DNA of 64,000 nt from assembly GCF_003003355.1 (NCBI RefSeq), contig NZ_PVTQ01000002.1, positions 372,001 through 436,000 on the forward strand, in the 5' to 3' direction. This stretch comes from Donghicola tyrosinivorans. Its GTDB lineage: Bacteria > Pseudomonadota > Alphaproteobacteria > Rhodobacterales > Rhodobacteraceae. Shown one piece after another: positions 34,252-42,854 of this stretch. Position numbers and translations under genes: made by a program. Under the pieces are notes generated by a model, which was not told the origin of the DNA, did not search any database, and was given only the letters and a program-made list of their open reading frames with translations. Every line of letters starts with the position of its first letter. Position 1 is the stretch's first letter.

Positions 34252-35292
34252 ATGAAAAGACTAATTGCGGCTGCCACCGCGTGTCTTTTGGCCTCTACTG
34301 CTGCGTTTGCGCAGGTTCCGGCGAATTATCCGCCGGAAAGTTTTAAGGGCCGGCAATACGTAGATAGCGCCGGTTGTGCTTACATCCGGGCAGGCGTGGG
34401 CGACATGACCACATGGATCCCGCGCATGACCCGTGCGCGTGAACCCGTGTGCGGCATGACCCCGACCTTTGGGGCCCCTGTGACCGCCAAAGCGGCACCC
34501 GCGCCGACACCTGCTCCGGCTCCGGTCAAAGCGCCCGACCCGGCTGCGCCCAAAGTGGCTGCGGCTGCACCCAAAACGACGGGCCGCACCACCACCAAAG
34601 CGCCGATCAAGACCATTGCCTCTGCGCCTGCCCGCAAGGTGGCCCCTGCGCCCAAGGCGAAAAAGGTGCAGACCGTCGCGGCCCCTAGGGTTGTGGCGAC
34701 CCAAACGGTTGTCGCCCCCAAAACGGTCGAGCCCGCACCGCGCACTGGCGTGATCGTGTGCCCGAACGCCTCGCAGAGCAGCAACGGCTATATTAACCAA
34801 GGTGATGTGCGCTGTGGTCCTCAGGACCTCGCGGCGACTTCGGTGATCGGCTACAAGAAGGCCGACGGGACCATCGTCTATGAGGCCCCTGAAGGCTATG
34901 TGAAGGTCTGGAAAGACGGGCGCCTGAACCCCCAGCGCGGTCCGCGGACCGAAACGGGTGATGCGCAGACCGATCAGGTCTGGACCCGCGATACGCCGCG
35001 CCAGTTGGTTGATCCGGCGTTGGCGCCTTCTGTGCAGGTGGCCTCGGTCGCAGGAACGCCCGTCAAGGCGCAGCAGATCGCAGGCAATTATGTGCAGGTC
35101 GGCACCTTTGGCGTACCCACCAACGCGCAACGCGCCGCGCAAAGCTTTGCTCAGGCCAATTATCCCGTGCGGATTATCGGGACCAAGAAAGGCATGCAGG
35201 TGGTGATCGTTGGTGCCCCCGCTGGTGGCAACGTACAGCAGACGCTGACCGCCGCCCGTGCAGCCGGTTTCATGGACGCATTCGTCCGCTAA
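34252..35292 (+). CDS. SPOR domain periplasmic protein
   Basis: 346 residues. Signal peptide 1-21 (KRLIAAATACLLASTAAFA). A conserved N-terminal domain (YPPESFKGRQYVDSAGCAYI, with paired cysteines) is followed by a long Ala/Pro/Lys/Thr-rich linker at about 80-170. A Cys-bearing middle domain (IVCPNASQSSNGYI) comes next, and the C-terminal SPOR domain runs from about 278 to 346 (GNYVQVGTFGVPTNAQRAAQ). SPOR domains bind denuded peptidoglycan at the division septum, so the protein probably acts in cell-wall remodelling there. Confidence 0.88.
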   Translation: MKRLIAAATACLLASTAAFAQVPANYPPESFKGRQYVDSAGCAYIRAGVGDMTTWIPRMTRAREPVCGMTPTFGAPVTAKAAPAPTPAPAPVKAPDPAAPKVAAAAPKTTGRTTTKAPIKTIASAPARKVAPAPKAKKVQTVAAPRVVATQTVVAPKTVEPAPRTGVIVCPNASQSSNGYINQGDVRCGPQDLAATSVIGYKKADGTIVYEAPEGYVKVWKDGRLNPQRGPRTETGDAQTDQVWTRDTPRQLVDPALAPSVQVASVAGTPVKAQQIAGNYVQVGTFGVPTNAQRAAQSFAQANYPVRIIGTKKGMQVVIVGAPAGGNVQQTLTAARAAGFMDAFVR

Positions 35293-35307
35293 GCCAAACC
35301 CTCAGGG

Positions 35308-36333
35308 TCAGCCTTCGCAGATATTCTGAAGGCTGATCCAGTCCCCGTCCGAGATCAGCGGCGGTGGAACTTTCCCCGCATATGGGTCAGCCTCGATCAA
35401 TCCCAGAACGCTTTCGCCCGTGGTGTCCAATGCATAGGCATAGGGCGCAGCTGGCACGCCTGCGGCCTCAAACCCGTTCAGAATGGTGGGCAGAGGCAGG
35501 GGCGGCGGGCTTTGGGTCATCACCCATTCCGCATAGCTGTCCAGCGCACTGGCAGGCAGATCGCCCGAGGTCAGGAACCGCACAACCGAAATCAGGCTGG
35601 TGTGGTGCAGCAAGTCCCCCAACGGATCATCGCTGCGGGCGCGCTGTGCCTCGACCAGCGCGTATCCCGCGACAACGGCTGGGTCTTCATAGTCTTCTAG
35701 CAGGATCTTGTTCAGAACAATGGTGCCGCCGGGCAGGTAGGCTGCCTCGCGCGCGCCGCCAGGTACGACGACCAGCCGTAGGTTGGGGCGGTCAGGGAAC
35801 AGGCGGGTCTTGAGGCGCACCAGTGCCGCGCTGCCCAAAGTGTCCTTGCAGCGGGGGCCGGTCACGCGGGTGATCCGGCTTAGCAATGCCTCGCCGATCT
35901 CGGCCCGTTTGACGCGGGGCGCGACCGTGACCGCATGATCGCGCAGGGCTTCTGGTAGCCAGAAGATGGCCAGCCCCAGCGCCGTTGCGGCAATCGTGCT
36001 GGTGATCAACCAGCGCACCCGCCCCGAGCGGGGCCGGTCCTTGTGGATCGCTTTACGCAGCTTTTCGATGGCGGCGATCATATCCACTTCGTCTTCGGGC
36101 AGTTCCAGCCGCTCAGAAGGATCGCCATCAGGATGGTAAATCGGTGGGGTCTGACCGGGGTTCAGGCGGGCCACCGCAGGGATGGCCCAATGGGCCAGCG
36201 CCCGACCACTGGTATCCATGATCACCAGCGTCGCATCCCCCAGCGAGACAACAACGTCGCGCCTTTGGGCATCCGGCCCTTCCCGCCAGATGCCAGTGGA
36301 TTCCAACCGCTGGTAGCCCTTGAGTGCTGTCAT
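35308..36333 (-). CDS. Degenerate M48-like membrane protein (probable pseudo-peptidase)
   Basis: 341 residues. The N-terminal cytoplasmic part (1-100) resembles the domain found ahead of some M48 peptidases. One transmembrane helix lies near 106-125 (WLITSTIAATALGLAIFW). The C-terminal part has the M48 layout AAYLPGGTIVLNKILLEDYE, but where active enzymes have HExxH it reads ALVEAQRA: the two His are missing. It is therefore probably a catalytically dead relative. The call rests on pattern similarity, not on a search. It is convergent with the SPOR gene. Confidence 0.55.
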   Translation of the reverse strand: MTALKGYQRLESTGIWREGPDAQRRDVVVSLGDATLVIMDTSGRALAHWAIPAVARLNPGQTPPIYHPDGDPSERLELPEDEVDMIAAIEKLRKAIHKDRPRSGRVRWLITSTIAATALGLAIFWLPEALRDHAVTVAPRVKRAEIGEALLSRITRVTGPRCKDTLGSAALVRLKTRLFPDRPNLRLVVVPGGAREAAYLPGGTIVLNKILLEDYEDPAVVAGYALVEAQRARSDDPLGDLLHHTSLISVVRFLTSGDLPASALDSYAEWVMTQSPPPLPLPTILNGFEAAGVPAAPYAYALDTTGESVLGLIEADPYAGKVPPPLISDGDWISLQNICEG

Positions 36334-36400
36334 GTCTGCCCGTTTATTCTTCTCTCAAGGCGATAGCACGGCTAACGGGGCGCGTCCATGCAGGCCTGCC

Positions 36401-38026
36401 TTACCCATCCCGAAGGCCTTTGCGCAGCTCGAATTTCTGGATCTTTCCTGTCGAGGTTTTCGGCAGTTCGCCAAACACCACCGCCTTGGGGCACTTGAAG
36501 CCAGCCAGATGTTCGCGCGTATAGGTGATCAATTCGGCCTCGGTCACCTCTGCGCCATCCTTCAGTTCGACGAAGGCACAGGGCACTTCGCCCCACTTTT
36601 CATCGGGTTTGGCGACCACTGCCACCAAAAGCACCGCCGGATGGCCCATCATGACGCCTTCCACCTCAACCGAGCTGATGTTCTCGCCGCCCGAGATGAT
36701 GATGTCCTTGGCCCGATCCGCGATCTGCAGATAGCTGTCAGGATGCTGGACGGCGATGTCGCCGGAATGGAAATAGCCACCTGCAAAGGCCTCTTTCGTG
36801 GCGCGGGGGTTCTTCAGGTAGCCTTTCATGACGCCATTGCCGCGGAACATGATCTCTCCCTTGGTCTCGCTGTCACGGGCAATCGGGATCATGTCGTCGT
36901 CCATGGCGATGGCCTCTTCGATGCAGGGCATCGCCACCCCTTGGCGGGCCTTGATTGCGGCGCGGGCTTTGCCTTCCAGAGGCTCCCATTCGGCGCGCCA
37001 AGTGCATTCGGTGGCGGGACCGTAAACCTCGGTCAGACCGTAAACTTGCGTGATGTTGAAGCCCATCGGCTCGATGGCGGCCAGTGTGGCGGGCGCGGGA
37101 GGAGCGCCCGCGGTAAACACCTCGACCACATGGTCGAAATCGCGGCGTTCGCTGTCCTTGGCGTTGACCAGCATGTTCAGCACGATCGGCGCGCCGCCAA
37201 AATGGGTCACGCCCTCATCCGCGATGGCGTTGTAGATCGCAGGGGCGGTGATGTCGCGGCAACAAACCAAGGTGCCCCCCAACAGCGGCATCATCCACGT
37301 GTGGCACCAGCCGTTGCAGTGGAACAATGGCACGATGGTTAGATAGACAGGGTGCAACACCATGCGCCAGCTGACCACCTGCGACATCGCATTCAGATGG
37401 GCGCCGCGATGGTGATAGACCACACCCTTGGGTCGCCCCGTCGTCCCGCTGGTATAATTCAGCGAGATGCTCTCCCATTCATCTTCAGGCATGACCCAGA
37501 CAAAGTCCGGATCGCCATCGGCCAGCAGCGCCTCATATTCCGTGTAATGGCCGTGGCTGTGAACACCGGCCTGATCGTCCGCCACTTCGATGATAATAGG
37601 CGGCTCGCCTTCCATCCGCTCGATGGCACTGGCGGCCAACGGCAGGAACTGCGGGTCACACAGCAGAACCTTCGCCTCGCCATGATCAAAGATATAAGCG
37701 ACCGTGTCGGGATCCAGACGGGTGTTGATCGTATTCAATACCGCGCCACAGGCCGGCACCCCGAAATGGGCCTCGGCCTGCGCGGGCAGGTTCGGCAGCA
37801 GGGTCGCGACAACGTCACCGGATTTCACACCCAGCCCCACCAGCCCCGAGGCCAGACGGCTGACCCGTTCATGATACTGGGCATAGGTCTTGCGATGGGT
37901 GCCATAGACCACGGCTAACTGGTCCGGAAACACCTCGGCTGCCCGCCGCAAGAACGACAATGGCGTCAGCGGAACATGGTTCGCCGTGCATTTCTCCAAG
38001 CCTGTTTCATCTCGCAACCAACCCAT
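36401..38026 (-). CDS. Medium/long-chain acyl-CoA synthetase (AlkK-like)
   Basis: 541 residues. AMP-binding signatures: NYTSGTTGRPKGVVYHHRGA, QVYGLTEVYGPAT, YFHSGDIAV and the catalytic lysine in PKTSTGKIQKFELRK. MGWLRDETGLEKCTANHVPL and the HCNGWCHTWMMPLLGGT segment are typical of the AlkK / plant AAE-like acyl-activating group. It would activate medium-chain fatty acids for the adjacent beta-oxidation genes. The sequence does not match the methylmercaptopropionate ligase DmdB as I know it. Monocistronic or last in a minus-strand series. Confidence 0.82.
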   Translation of the reverse strand: MGWLRDETGLEKCTANHVPLTPLSFLRRAAEVFPDQLAVVYGTHRKTYAQYHERVSRLASGLVGLGVKSGDVVATLLPNLPAQAEAHFGVPACGAVLNTINTRLDPDTVAYIFDHGEAKVLLCDPQFLPLAASAIERMEGEPPIIIEVADDQAGVHSHGHYTEYEALLADGDPDFVWVMPEDEWESISLNYTSGTTGRPKGVVYHHRGAHLNAMSQVVSWRMVLHPVYLTIVPLFHCNGWCHTWMMPLLGGTLVCCRDITAPAIYNAIADEGVTHFGGAPIVLNMLVNAKDSERRDFDHVVEVFTAGAPPAPATLAAIEPMGFNITQVYGLTEVYGPATECTWRAEWEPLEGKARAAIKARQGVAMPCIEEAIAMDDDMIPIARDSETKGEIMFRGNGVMKGYLKNPRATKEAFAGGYFHSGDIAVQHPDSYLQIADRAKDIIISGGENISSVEVEGVMMGHPAVLLVAVVAKPDEKWGEVPCAFVELKDGAEVTEAELITYTREHLAGFKCPKAVVFGELPKTSTGKIQKFELRKGLRDG

Positions 38027-38115
38027 ACGCTCTCTCCCCTCGCGACGGTCTATCCTTGCTGCGGATCATTGCTTGGGAATGGGGAAAGGCCAAGGACCGA
38101 TAGCGCAGATCAAAC

Positions 38116-38137
38116 CTTCTTTATTGCCCAAATACTC
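38116..38137 (-). repeat. Family A element after the fadJ terminator
   Basis: Minus strand: GAGTATTT, GG, GCAATAAAGAAG. It follows directly on the T-run of the terminator at 38138-38163. Confidence 0.8.
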
Positions 38138-38163
38138 AAAACGCCGCCCCGAAGGGGCGGCGT
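38138..38163 (-). terminator. Rho-independent terminator of fadJ-type gene
   Basis: Stem ACGCCGCCCC / GGGGCGGCGT with a 3-base loop, followed on the minus strand by TTTGAGTATTT. Confidence 0.88.
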
Positions 38164-38209
38164 CGGTCCGATCCGCAAGGATCGGAAACACTTGGTAAAT
38201 CCAAAGCGA

Positions 38210-40408
38210 TCAGGCTGCGAAGGCCGCGCCCTCGCCATAGGCTTTGTAAAAGCTGCCGTTCTTTTCGGCCATCTGGCGCAACAGGGCAGGGCAGGCAAAG
38301 CGGGCACCGAACTTCTCGGTCAGCTGATCGCAGACCTCGGCGGCAAAGGGTGCGCCGATGATGTCCAGCCAGCTGAAGGGGCCGCCCGACCAAGGCGCAA
38401 AGCCCCAGCCAAGGATCGCGCCCACATCGCCTTCGCGGATGTCTTCCAGCACGCCTTCTTCGAAGGCACGCACCGCTTCCAGAACCTGAGCCATCAGCAG
38501 ACGGTGCTGGACTTCGTGCAGATCAGGCTGCGCGTCGGCATGGGGGTATTTCTGACCCAGACCTTCCCACAGACCGGTACGCTTGCCCTTTTCGTCATAG
38601 GCATAGAAGCCAGCGGCTGATTTGCGGCCTAGACGCCCTTCGTCCGCCAGCCAGAACAGCACCTCATCCACATCGTCGTTGGCGTAGTCTGCACCCATCG
38701 CGGCCTTGGTCGCCTTGGCGATCTTGACGCCCAGATCGATCGAGGTCTCATCGGTCAGCTGTAGCGGCCCCAAAGGCATACCGACCAGCTTGGCGGCGTT
38801 CTCGATCAGGGCAGGGCTGACGCCCTCGTGCACCATACGGATGCCTTCGTTGATGTAGGGGATGATGCAGCGGTTCGCGTAGAAGAAGCGCGCGTCATTC
38901 ACCACAATCGGTGTCTTGCGGATCTGGCGTACGTAGTCCAGCGCCTTGGCCACGGCCACATCGCCGGTCTTCTGACCCTTGATGATCTCGACCAGCATCA
39001 TCTTCTCGACAGGGCTGAAGAAGTGGATGCCGATGTATTTCTCGGGCCGCTTCGAGGCCTTGGCCAGTTCCGAGATCGGCAGGGTCGAGGTGTTGGTGGC
39101 AAAGATGCAGTCCTCACCGATCACGGCCTCGACCTGAGCGGTCACTTCGGCCTTGATGGCGGGGTCTTCGAACACGGCCTCGATGATCAGATCACAGCCT
39201 GCCAGCGCCTGATAGTCGGTGGTGGCGGTGATGCGTGACAGCACCTGTTCTTTCTTTTCGGGCGTGGCTTTGCGCTTGGCAATGCCCTTGTCCATGTAGC
39301 TGGCGGTATAGTCGCGGCCCCGATCGGCAGCGGCCTGATCGCGGTCCAGCAGAACCACCTCGATCCCCGCCTGAGCGGACACCAGAGCGATCCCCGCACC
39401 CATCATCCCCGCGCCCAGAACGCCAACTTTCTTGACGGTCTGATCGGCAACGTCAGGACGGTTTGCACCCTTTTCCAGCTTTTCCTTGTTGATGAACAGG
39501 GACCGGATCATCGCGCCCGAACTGGGGTTCATCAGAACATGGGTGAACCAGCGGGCCTCGATCTTGAGGGCGGTGTCAAAGGGCACCATCGCGCCTTCAT
39601 AGACCGCCGAGAGCAGAGCCTTGGCTGCCGGATAGACGCCCTTGGTGTTGCCGTTGACCATGGCTGAGGCCCCCACGAAGGTCATGAAACCCGCAGGGTG
39701 ATAGGGCGCGCCGCCGGGCATCTTGTAGCCCTTGGCGTCCCATGGCTTCACGATGTCTTTGTCGGTCGCCGACAGGACCCAAGCACGGGCGTCGGCCATC
39801 GGGTCAGCGCTGACCTCGTCGATCACACCCAGCATCTTGGCCTTCTTGGGGGCGTTCAGCTTGCCTTCCAGCAGCAGCGGCGCTGCCGCCATCGCGCCCA
39901 TCTTGCGCACCAGTCGGGTGGTGCCGCCCGCACCGGGGAAGATGCCGACCATGATTTCGGGCAGGCCGATCTTGGCCTTGTCGTTGTCGGCGGCAAAGAT
40001 GCGGTGGCACGACAGGGGCAGCTCTAGCCCGATCCCCAGCGCGGTGCCTGGTAGAACAGCGGCCACAGGCTTGCCGCCCTTGTTGGTCTTGGGGTCCATG
40101 CCCGCGCGTTCGATTTTGCGCAGTAGACCATGCATGTTCATGATGCCGTCAAAGAGGCCCTGAGCGGGGTTGTCGCCCGCACTGTCCTTCATCTTGGCGA
40201 TGATGTTCAGGTCCATGCCGCCAGCGAACGTGTCCTTGCCGCTGGTGATGATGATGCCTTTCACAGCCTCATCCGCCAGCGCGTCATCGACCAGATCGTT
40301 CAGTGCTGCTAGACCTTCCAGCGACAGCACGTTCATCGACTTTTCTTTGACGTCCCAAGTGATCGTTGCGATCCCTTCGGCGTCTTTAACCATAGTGAAA
40401 TCGGTCAT
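38210..40408 (-). CDS. fadJ: Fatty acid oxidation complex alpha subunit (enoyl-CoA hydratase / 3-hydroxyacyl-CoA dehydrogenase)
   Basis: 732 residues. The N-terminal crotonase fold (1-190) has ITSGKDTFAGGMDL and LGIGLELPLSCHRIFA. The C-terminal HCDH part starts near 323 with VGVLGAGMMGAGIALVSAQA and carries the catalytic FFSPVEKMMLVEI segment and ARFFYANRCIIPYI. It performs the hydration and NAD-dependent oxidation steps of beta-oxidation and pairs with the thiolase gene 32 bases upstream. FadJ versus FadB cannot be settled from sequence alone. GGAGG precedes the ATG. Confidence 0.92.
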   Translation of the reverse strand: MTDFTMVKDAEGIATITWDVKEKSMNVLSLEGLAALNDLVDDALADEAVKGIIITSGKDTFAGGMDLNIIAKMKDSAGDNPAQGLFDGIMNMHGLLRKIERAGMDPKTNKGGKPVAAVLPGTALGIGLELPLSCHRIFAADNDKAKIGLPEIMVGIFPGAGGTTRLVRKMGAMAAAPLLLEGKLNAPKKAKMLGVIDEVSADPMADARAWVLSATDKDIVKPWDAKGYKMPGGAPYHPAGFMTFVGASAMVNGNTKGVYPAAKALLSAVYEGAMVPFDTALKIEARWFTHVLMNPSSGAMIRSLFINKEKLEKGANRPDVADQTVKKVGVLGAGMMGAGIALVSAQAGIEVVLLDRDQAAADRGRDYTASYMDKGIAKRKATPEKKEQVLSRITATTDYQALAGCDLIIEAVFEDPAIKAEVTAQVEAVIGEDCIFATNTSTLPISELAKASKRPEKYIGIHFFSPVEKMMLVEIIKGQKTGDVAVAKALDYVRQIRKTPIVVNDARFFYANRCIIPYINEGIRMVHEGVSPALIENAAKLVGMPLGPLQLTDETSIDLGVKIAKATKAAMGADYANDDVDEVLFWLADEGRLGRKSAAGFYAYDEKGKRTGLWEGLGQKYPHADAQPDLHEVQHRLLMAQVLEAVRAFEEGVLEDIREGDVGAILGWGFAPWSGGPFSWLDIIGAPFAAEVCDQLTEKFGARFACPALLRQMAEKNGSFYKAYGEGAAFAA

Positions 40409-40440
40409 TTCGAATTCCTCCTCGCAGGTCTTGCGCCCGC

Positions 40441-41652
40441 TTAAACCCGTTCGATGATGGTGGCTGCGCCCATGCCGCTGGCAACGCAGAGGGTGGCAAG
40501 GCCGGTGCTTTTGCCCGTCCGCTCCAGCTCGTCCAGCAGGGTGCCGATGATGATCGCGCCCGAGGCCCCCAGCGGGTGGCCCATCGCAATCGCGCCGCCG
40601 TTCACGTTCAGCTTGGAATGATCCACGTTGAAGCGCTGCATAAAGCGCAGGACCACGGCGCTGAACGCCTCGTTTACCTCGAAGAGGTCAATGTCGCTGA
40701 TCGACATGCCGCTTTCGCGCAGGATCTTTTCAGTGACAGGCACGGGGCCGGTCAGCATGATGGTCGGATCGGTGCCGATCTTGGCCGTCGCGCGAATAAC
40801 TGCGCGGGGCTTCAGACCGTGACGCTCGCCGAATTCTTTCGAGCCAACCAGAACGCCTGCCGCACCATCCACAATGCCGCTGCTGTTGCCCGCGTGGTGG
40901 ATGTGGTTGATCCGCTCAAGATGCGGGTATTTCATCAGTGCGATCTTGTCGAAACCGGGCATCACCTCGCCCTGATCCTTGAAGCTGGCCTTCAGCGCGC
41001 CAAGCGCCTGCATGTCAGTGCCGGGGCGCATGTATTCGTCATGGTCCAGAATGATCAGACCGTTCACATCACGCACTGGAATGACCGAGTTGCCAAAGCG
41101 GCCCGCCGCCCATGCCTCGGCAGCGCGGCGCTGGGATTCCACGGCAAAGGCATCGGCGTCGTCACGGCTGAAACCGTATTCGGTGGCGATGATGTCAGCG
41201 GCAATGCCCTGTGGAACAAAGTAGTGATCCATGGCCACGGTAGGGTCTACTGCCACGGCGGCGCCATCGCTGCCCATGGCCACGCGGCTCATCATTTCAA
41301 CGCCGCCGGCGATATAGGCATCGCCCGAACCGCCCTTGATCTGGTTGGCTGCCAGATTGACGGCCTCCATACCGGATGCGCAGAAACGGTTGATCGACAG
41401 GCCTGGTACATTCTCGGCCAGATCCGACGCCATGACGGTGGTGCGCGCCAGACAGCCGCCCTGTTCCATCACTTGGGTCGCGTTGCCCCAGATCACGTCC
41501 TCGAATTCATCACCGGTCAGATCCGAGCGCTCTTTCAGCGCGTTCAGAACCGTTGCGCCCATGCGCACTGCGGTCACCTCATGCAGGCTGCCATCCTTGC
41601 GGCCCTTGCCGCGCGGGGTGCGCACTGCGTCATAGATAAAGGCGTCAGCCAT
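40441..41652 (-). CDS. fadA: Acetyl-CoA C-acyltransferase (thiolase), FadA/FadI type
   Basis: 403 residues. The acyl-binding cysteine is in INRFCASGMEAV near 92; VNGGAIAMGHPLGASGAI and CVASGMGAATIIERV near the end supply the catalytic His and second Cys. The gene precedes the fadJ-type gene on the same strand, so the two probably form the trifunctional beta-oxidation complex. It cleaves 3-ketoacyl-CoA with CoA to acetyl-CoA and a shortened acyl-CoA. Confidence 0.93.
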   Translation of the reverse strand: MADAFIYDAVRTPRGKGRKDGSLHEVTAVRMGATVLNALKERSDLTGDEFEDVIWGNATQVMEQGGCLARTTVMASDLAENVPGLSINRFCASGMEAVNLAANQIKGGSGDAYIAGGVEMMSRVAMGSDGAAVAVDPTVAMDHYFVPQGIAADIIATEYGFSRDDADAFAVESQRRAAEAWAAGRFGNSVIPVRDVNGLIILDHDEYMRPGTDMQALGALKASFKDQGEVMPGFDKIALMKYPHLERINHIHHAGNSSGIVDGAAGVLVGSKEFGERHGLKPRAVIRATAKIGTDPTIMLTGPVPVTEKILRESGMSISDIDLFEVNEAFSAVVLRFMQRFNVDHSKLNVNGGAIAMGHPLGASGAIIIGTLLDELERTGKSTGLATLCVASGMGAATIIERV

Positions 41653-41687
41653 CTGCCTCTCCTCTTGGTCAGATAATTGTATTGGTG

Positions 41688-42326
41688 TCAGGCCCGATCA
41701 CTGGGATTGCCGGGCATGAGATCATAGGGGTGCTTCCAACCGGGCTGAGCGCTGATGCGGCTCAGCCAGGCGTCGATATTGGGCCAGTCCGCGCGGTCAA
41801 ACCCGAATGGCTCGGGGTAGTAGAGATAGCCGCAGCAGGTCAGATCGGCATTGGTGATACTGTCGCCGACGATCCAGTCGCGGCCGGCAAGATGTTTATC
41901 CAAAACCGCATAGGCCGCTGTGACGCGGGCAGTTGTAAAGGCGATCACTTCTTGCGGGCGCTTTTCTTCGGGAAGAAAATTCATCAGAAACCGCAACATA
42001 CCAACTTGACCAGAAAGCTTATGGTTGTCCCAGATCTGCCAGCGCAGAATCTCGCGCTTTTCCGCGTCCGAGGTGCCGCCGAACTTGCCCGTCTTTTCGC
42101 TCAGATACTGCTGGATCACGGCCGACTGGCTCAGCTTCAGATCGCCGTCGACCAGAACCGGCGCTTCGCCCATCTCATTGACGTTCGCGCGATAATCTTC
42201 GCTGCGCGTCTCGCCCTTGAAAAAGTCGATAAAGACCGGCTCCCAATCCGCGCTGGACAGGGCCAGCGTAAGGGCCACTTTGTAGGAATGGCCGCTTTCA
42301 CCAAAGCAGTGCAGTTTCATCGTCAT
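41688..42326 (-). CDS. Glutathione S-transferase family protein
   Basis: 212 residues from the ATG at 42326, with GGAGG seven bases upstream. The thioredoxin-like N-terminal domain is MKLHCFGESGHSYKVAL with conserved EAPVLVDGDLKLSQSAVI (cis-Pro and the glutathione gamma-glutamyl SxS region). The helical C-terminal domain has IVGDSITNADLTC. Substrate unknown; roles in detoxification are usual. It lies upstream of fadA on the same strand with a 35-base gap and may be co-transcribed. Confidence 0.88.
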   Translation of the reverse strand: MTMKLHCFGESGHSYKVALTLALSSADWEPVFIDFFKGETRSEDYRANVNEMGEAPVLVDGDLKLSQSAVIQQYLSEKTGKFGGTSDAEKREILRWQIWDNHKLSGQVGMLRFLMNFLPEEKRPQEVIAFTTARVTAAYAVLDKHLAGRDWIVGDSITNADLTCCGYLYYPEPFGFDRADWPNIDAWLSRISAQPGWKHPYDLMPGNPSDRA

Positions 42327-42369
42327 CGCGTTCCTCCGGTCATGGCGCATTTGGAAAAACCAGCGCCGT

Positions 42370-42391
42370 GAGTATTTGGGCAATAAAGAAG
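42370..42391 (+). repeat. Family A element upstream of GST gene
   Basis: GAGTATTT, GG, GCAATAAAGAAG on the plus strand. It is preceded by an imperfect hairpin GGCGC...GCGCC. No plus-strand gene ends here, so this copy is not behind a gene. Confidence 0.75.
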
Positions 42392-42517
42392 CCCATTTTC
42401 TCGTAGGAGGGTAACGAGGCGTTTACCCCGATGACCCATTCTCTGTTCGGGCAGCGCCTTTTCCCATGATGTACCGCAGTCGCAACGGGCGACCCGATCC
42501 GGCATGGGCGCTGCCTC

Positions 42518-42540
42518 TTTCATCTTGGACCAAATACCTT
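42518..42540 (-). repeat. Family B element (short form)
   Basis: Minus strand: AAGGTATTTGGTCCAAGATG then AAAG. It is preceded by a small CGCC-TTC-GGCG hairpin that follows the 70-residue gene. Family A and B copies share the same 254-base spacer here. Confidence 0.65.
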
Positions 42541-42580
42541 CGCGCCGAAGGCGTCCTGTGATCTCCACAGGCGCGCCGGT

Positions 42581-42793
42581 TTATCGTTTGCGTGCGTCCA
42601 GTTCCCCGTTGAACAGGCGCAGGCGGTGGGGAAAGCGTTCTTCGTGCATGATGCTGTCGAAGTTCTCGAAGATGAACGAGAGGGCTTCCCCTTCTTCCAG
42701 ACCCGCTTCTTGGGCGAACCGCTTCAGGCGGCGGTAGCCGTCCTCGCTCATGGCGATGGGAAAGCGGCGGGTCAGGCGGAGGCGTTTGGGCAT
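42581..42793 (-). CDS. Small basic protein, possibly ribbon-helix-helix-like
   Basis: 70 residues: PKRLRLTRRFPIAMSEDGYR, then KRFAQEAGLEEGEALSFIFE, then NFDSIMHEERFPHRLRLFN. A basic strand followed by two predicted helices resembles a ribbon-helix-helix DNA-binding fold, but I do not recognise the family. It lies 61 bases downstream of the acyl-CoA dehydrogenase stop on the same strand, so it could be the last gene of that unit. Confidence 0.55.
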   Translation of the reverse strand: MPKRLRLTRRFPIAMSEDGYRRLKRFAQEAGLEEGEALSFIFENFDSIMHEERFPHRLRLFNGELDARKR

Positions 42794-42854
42794 TTGGTAC
42801 TCTTCTTACTGATCGTCATAGGCTGGCCAGAGAACCGGCCAGCCCTGTGGCTGA

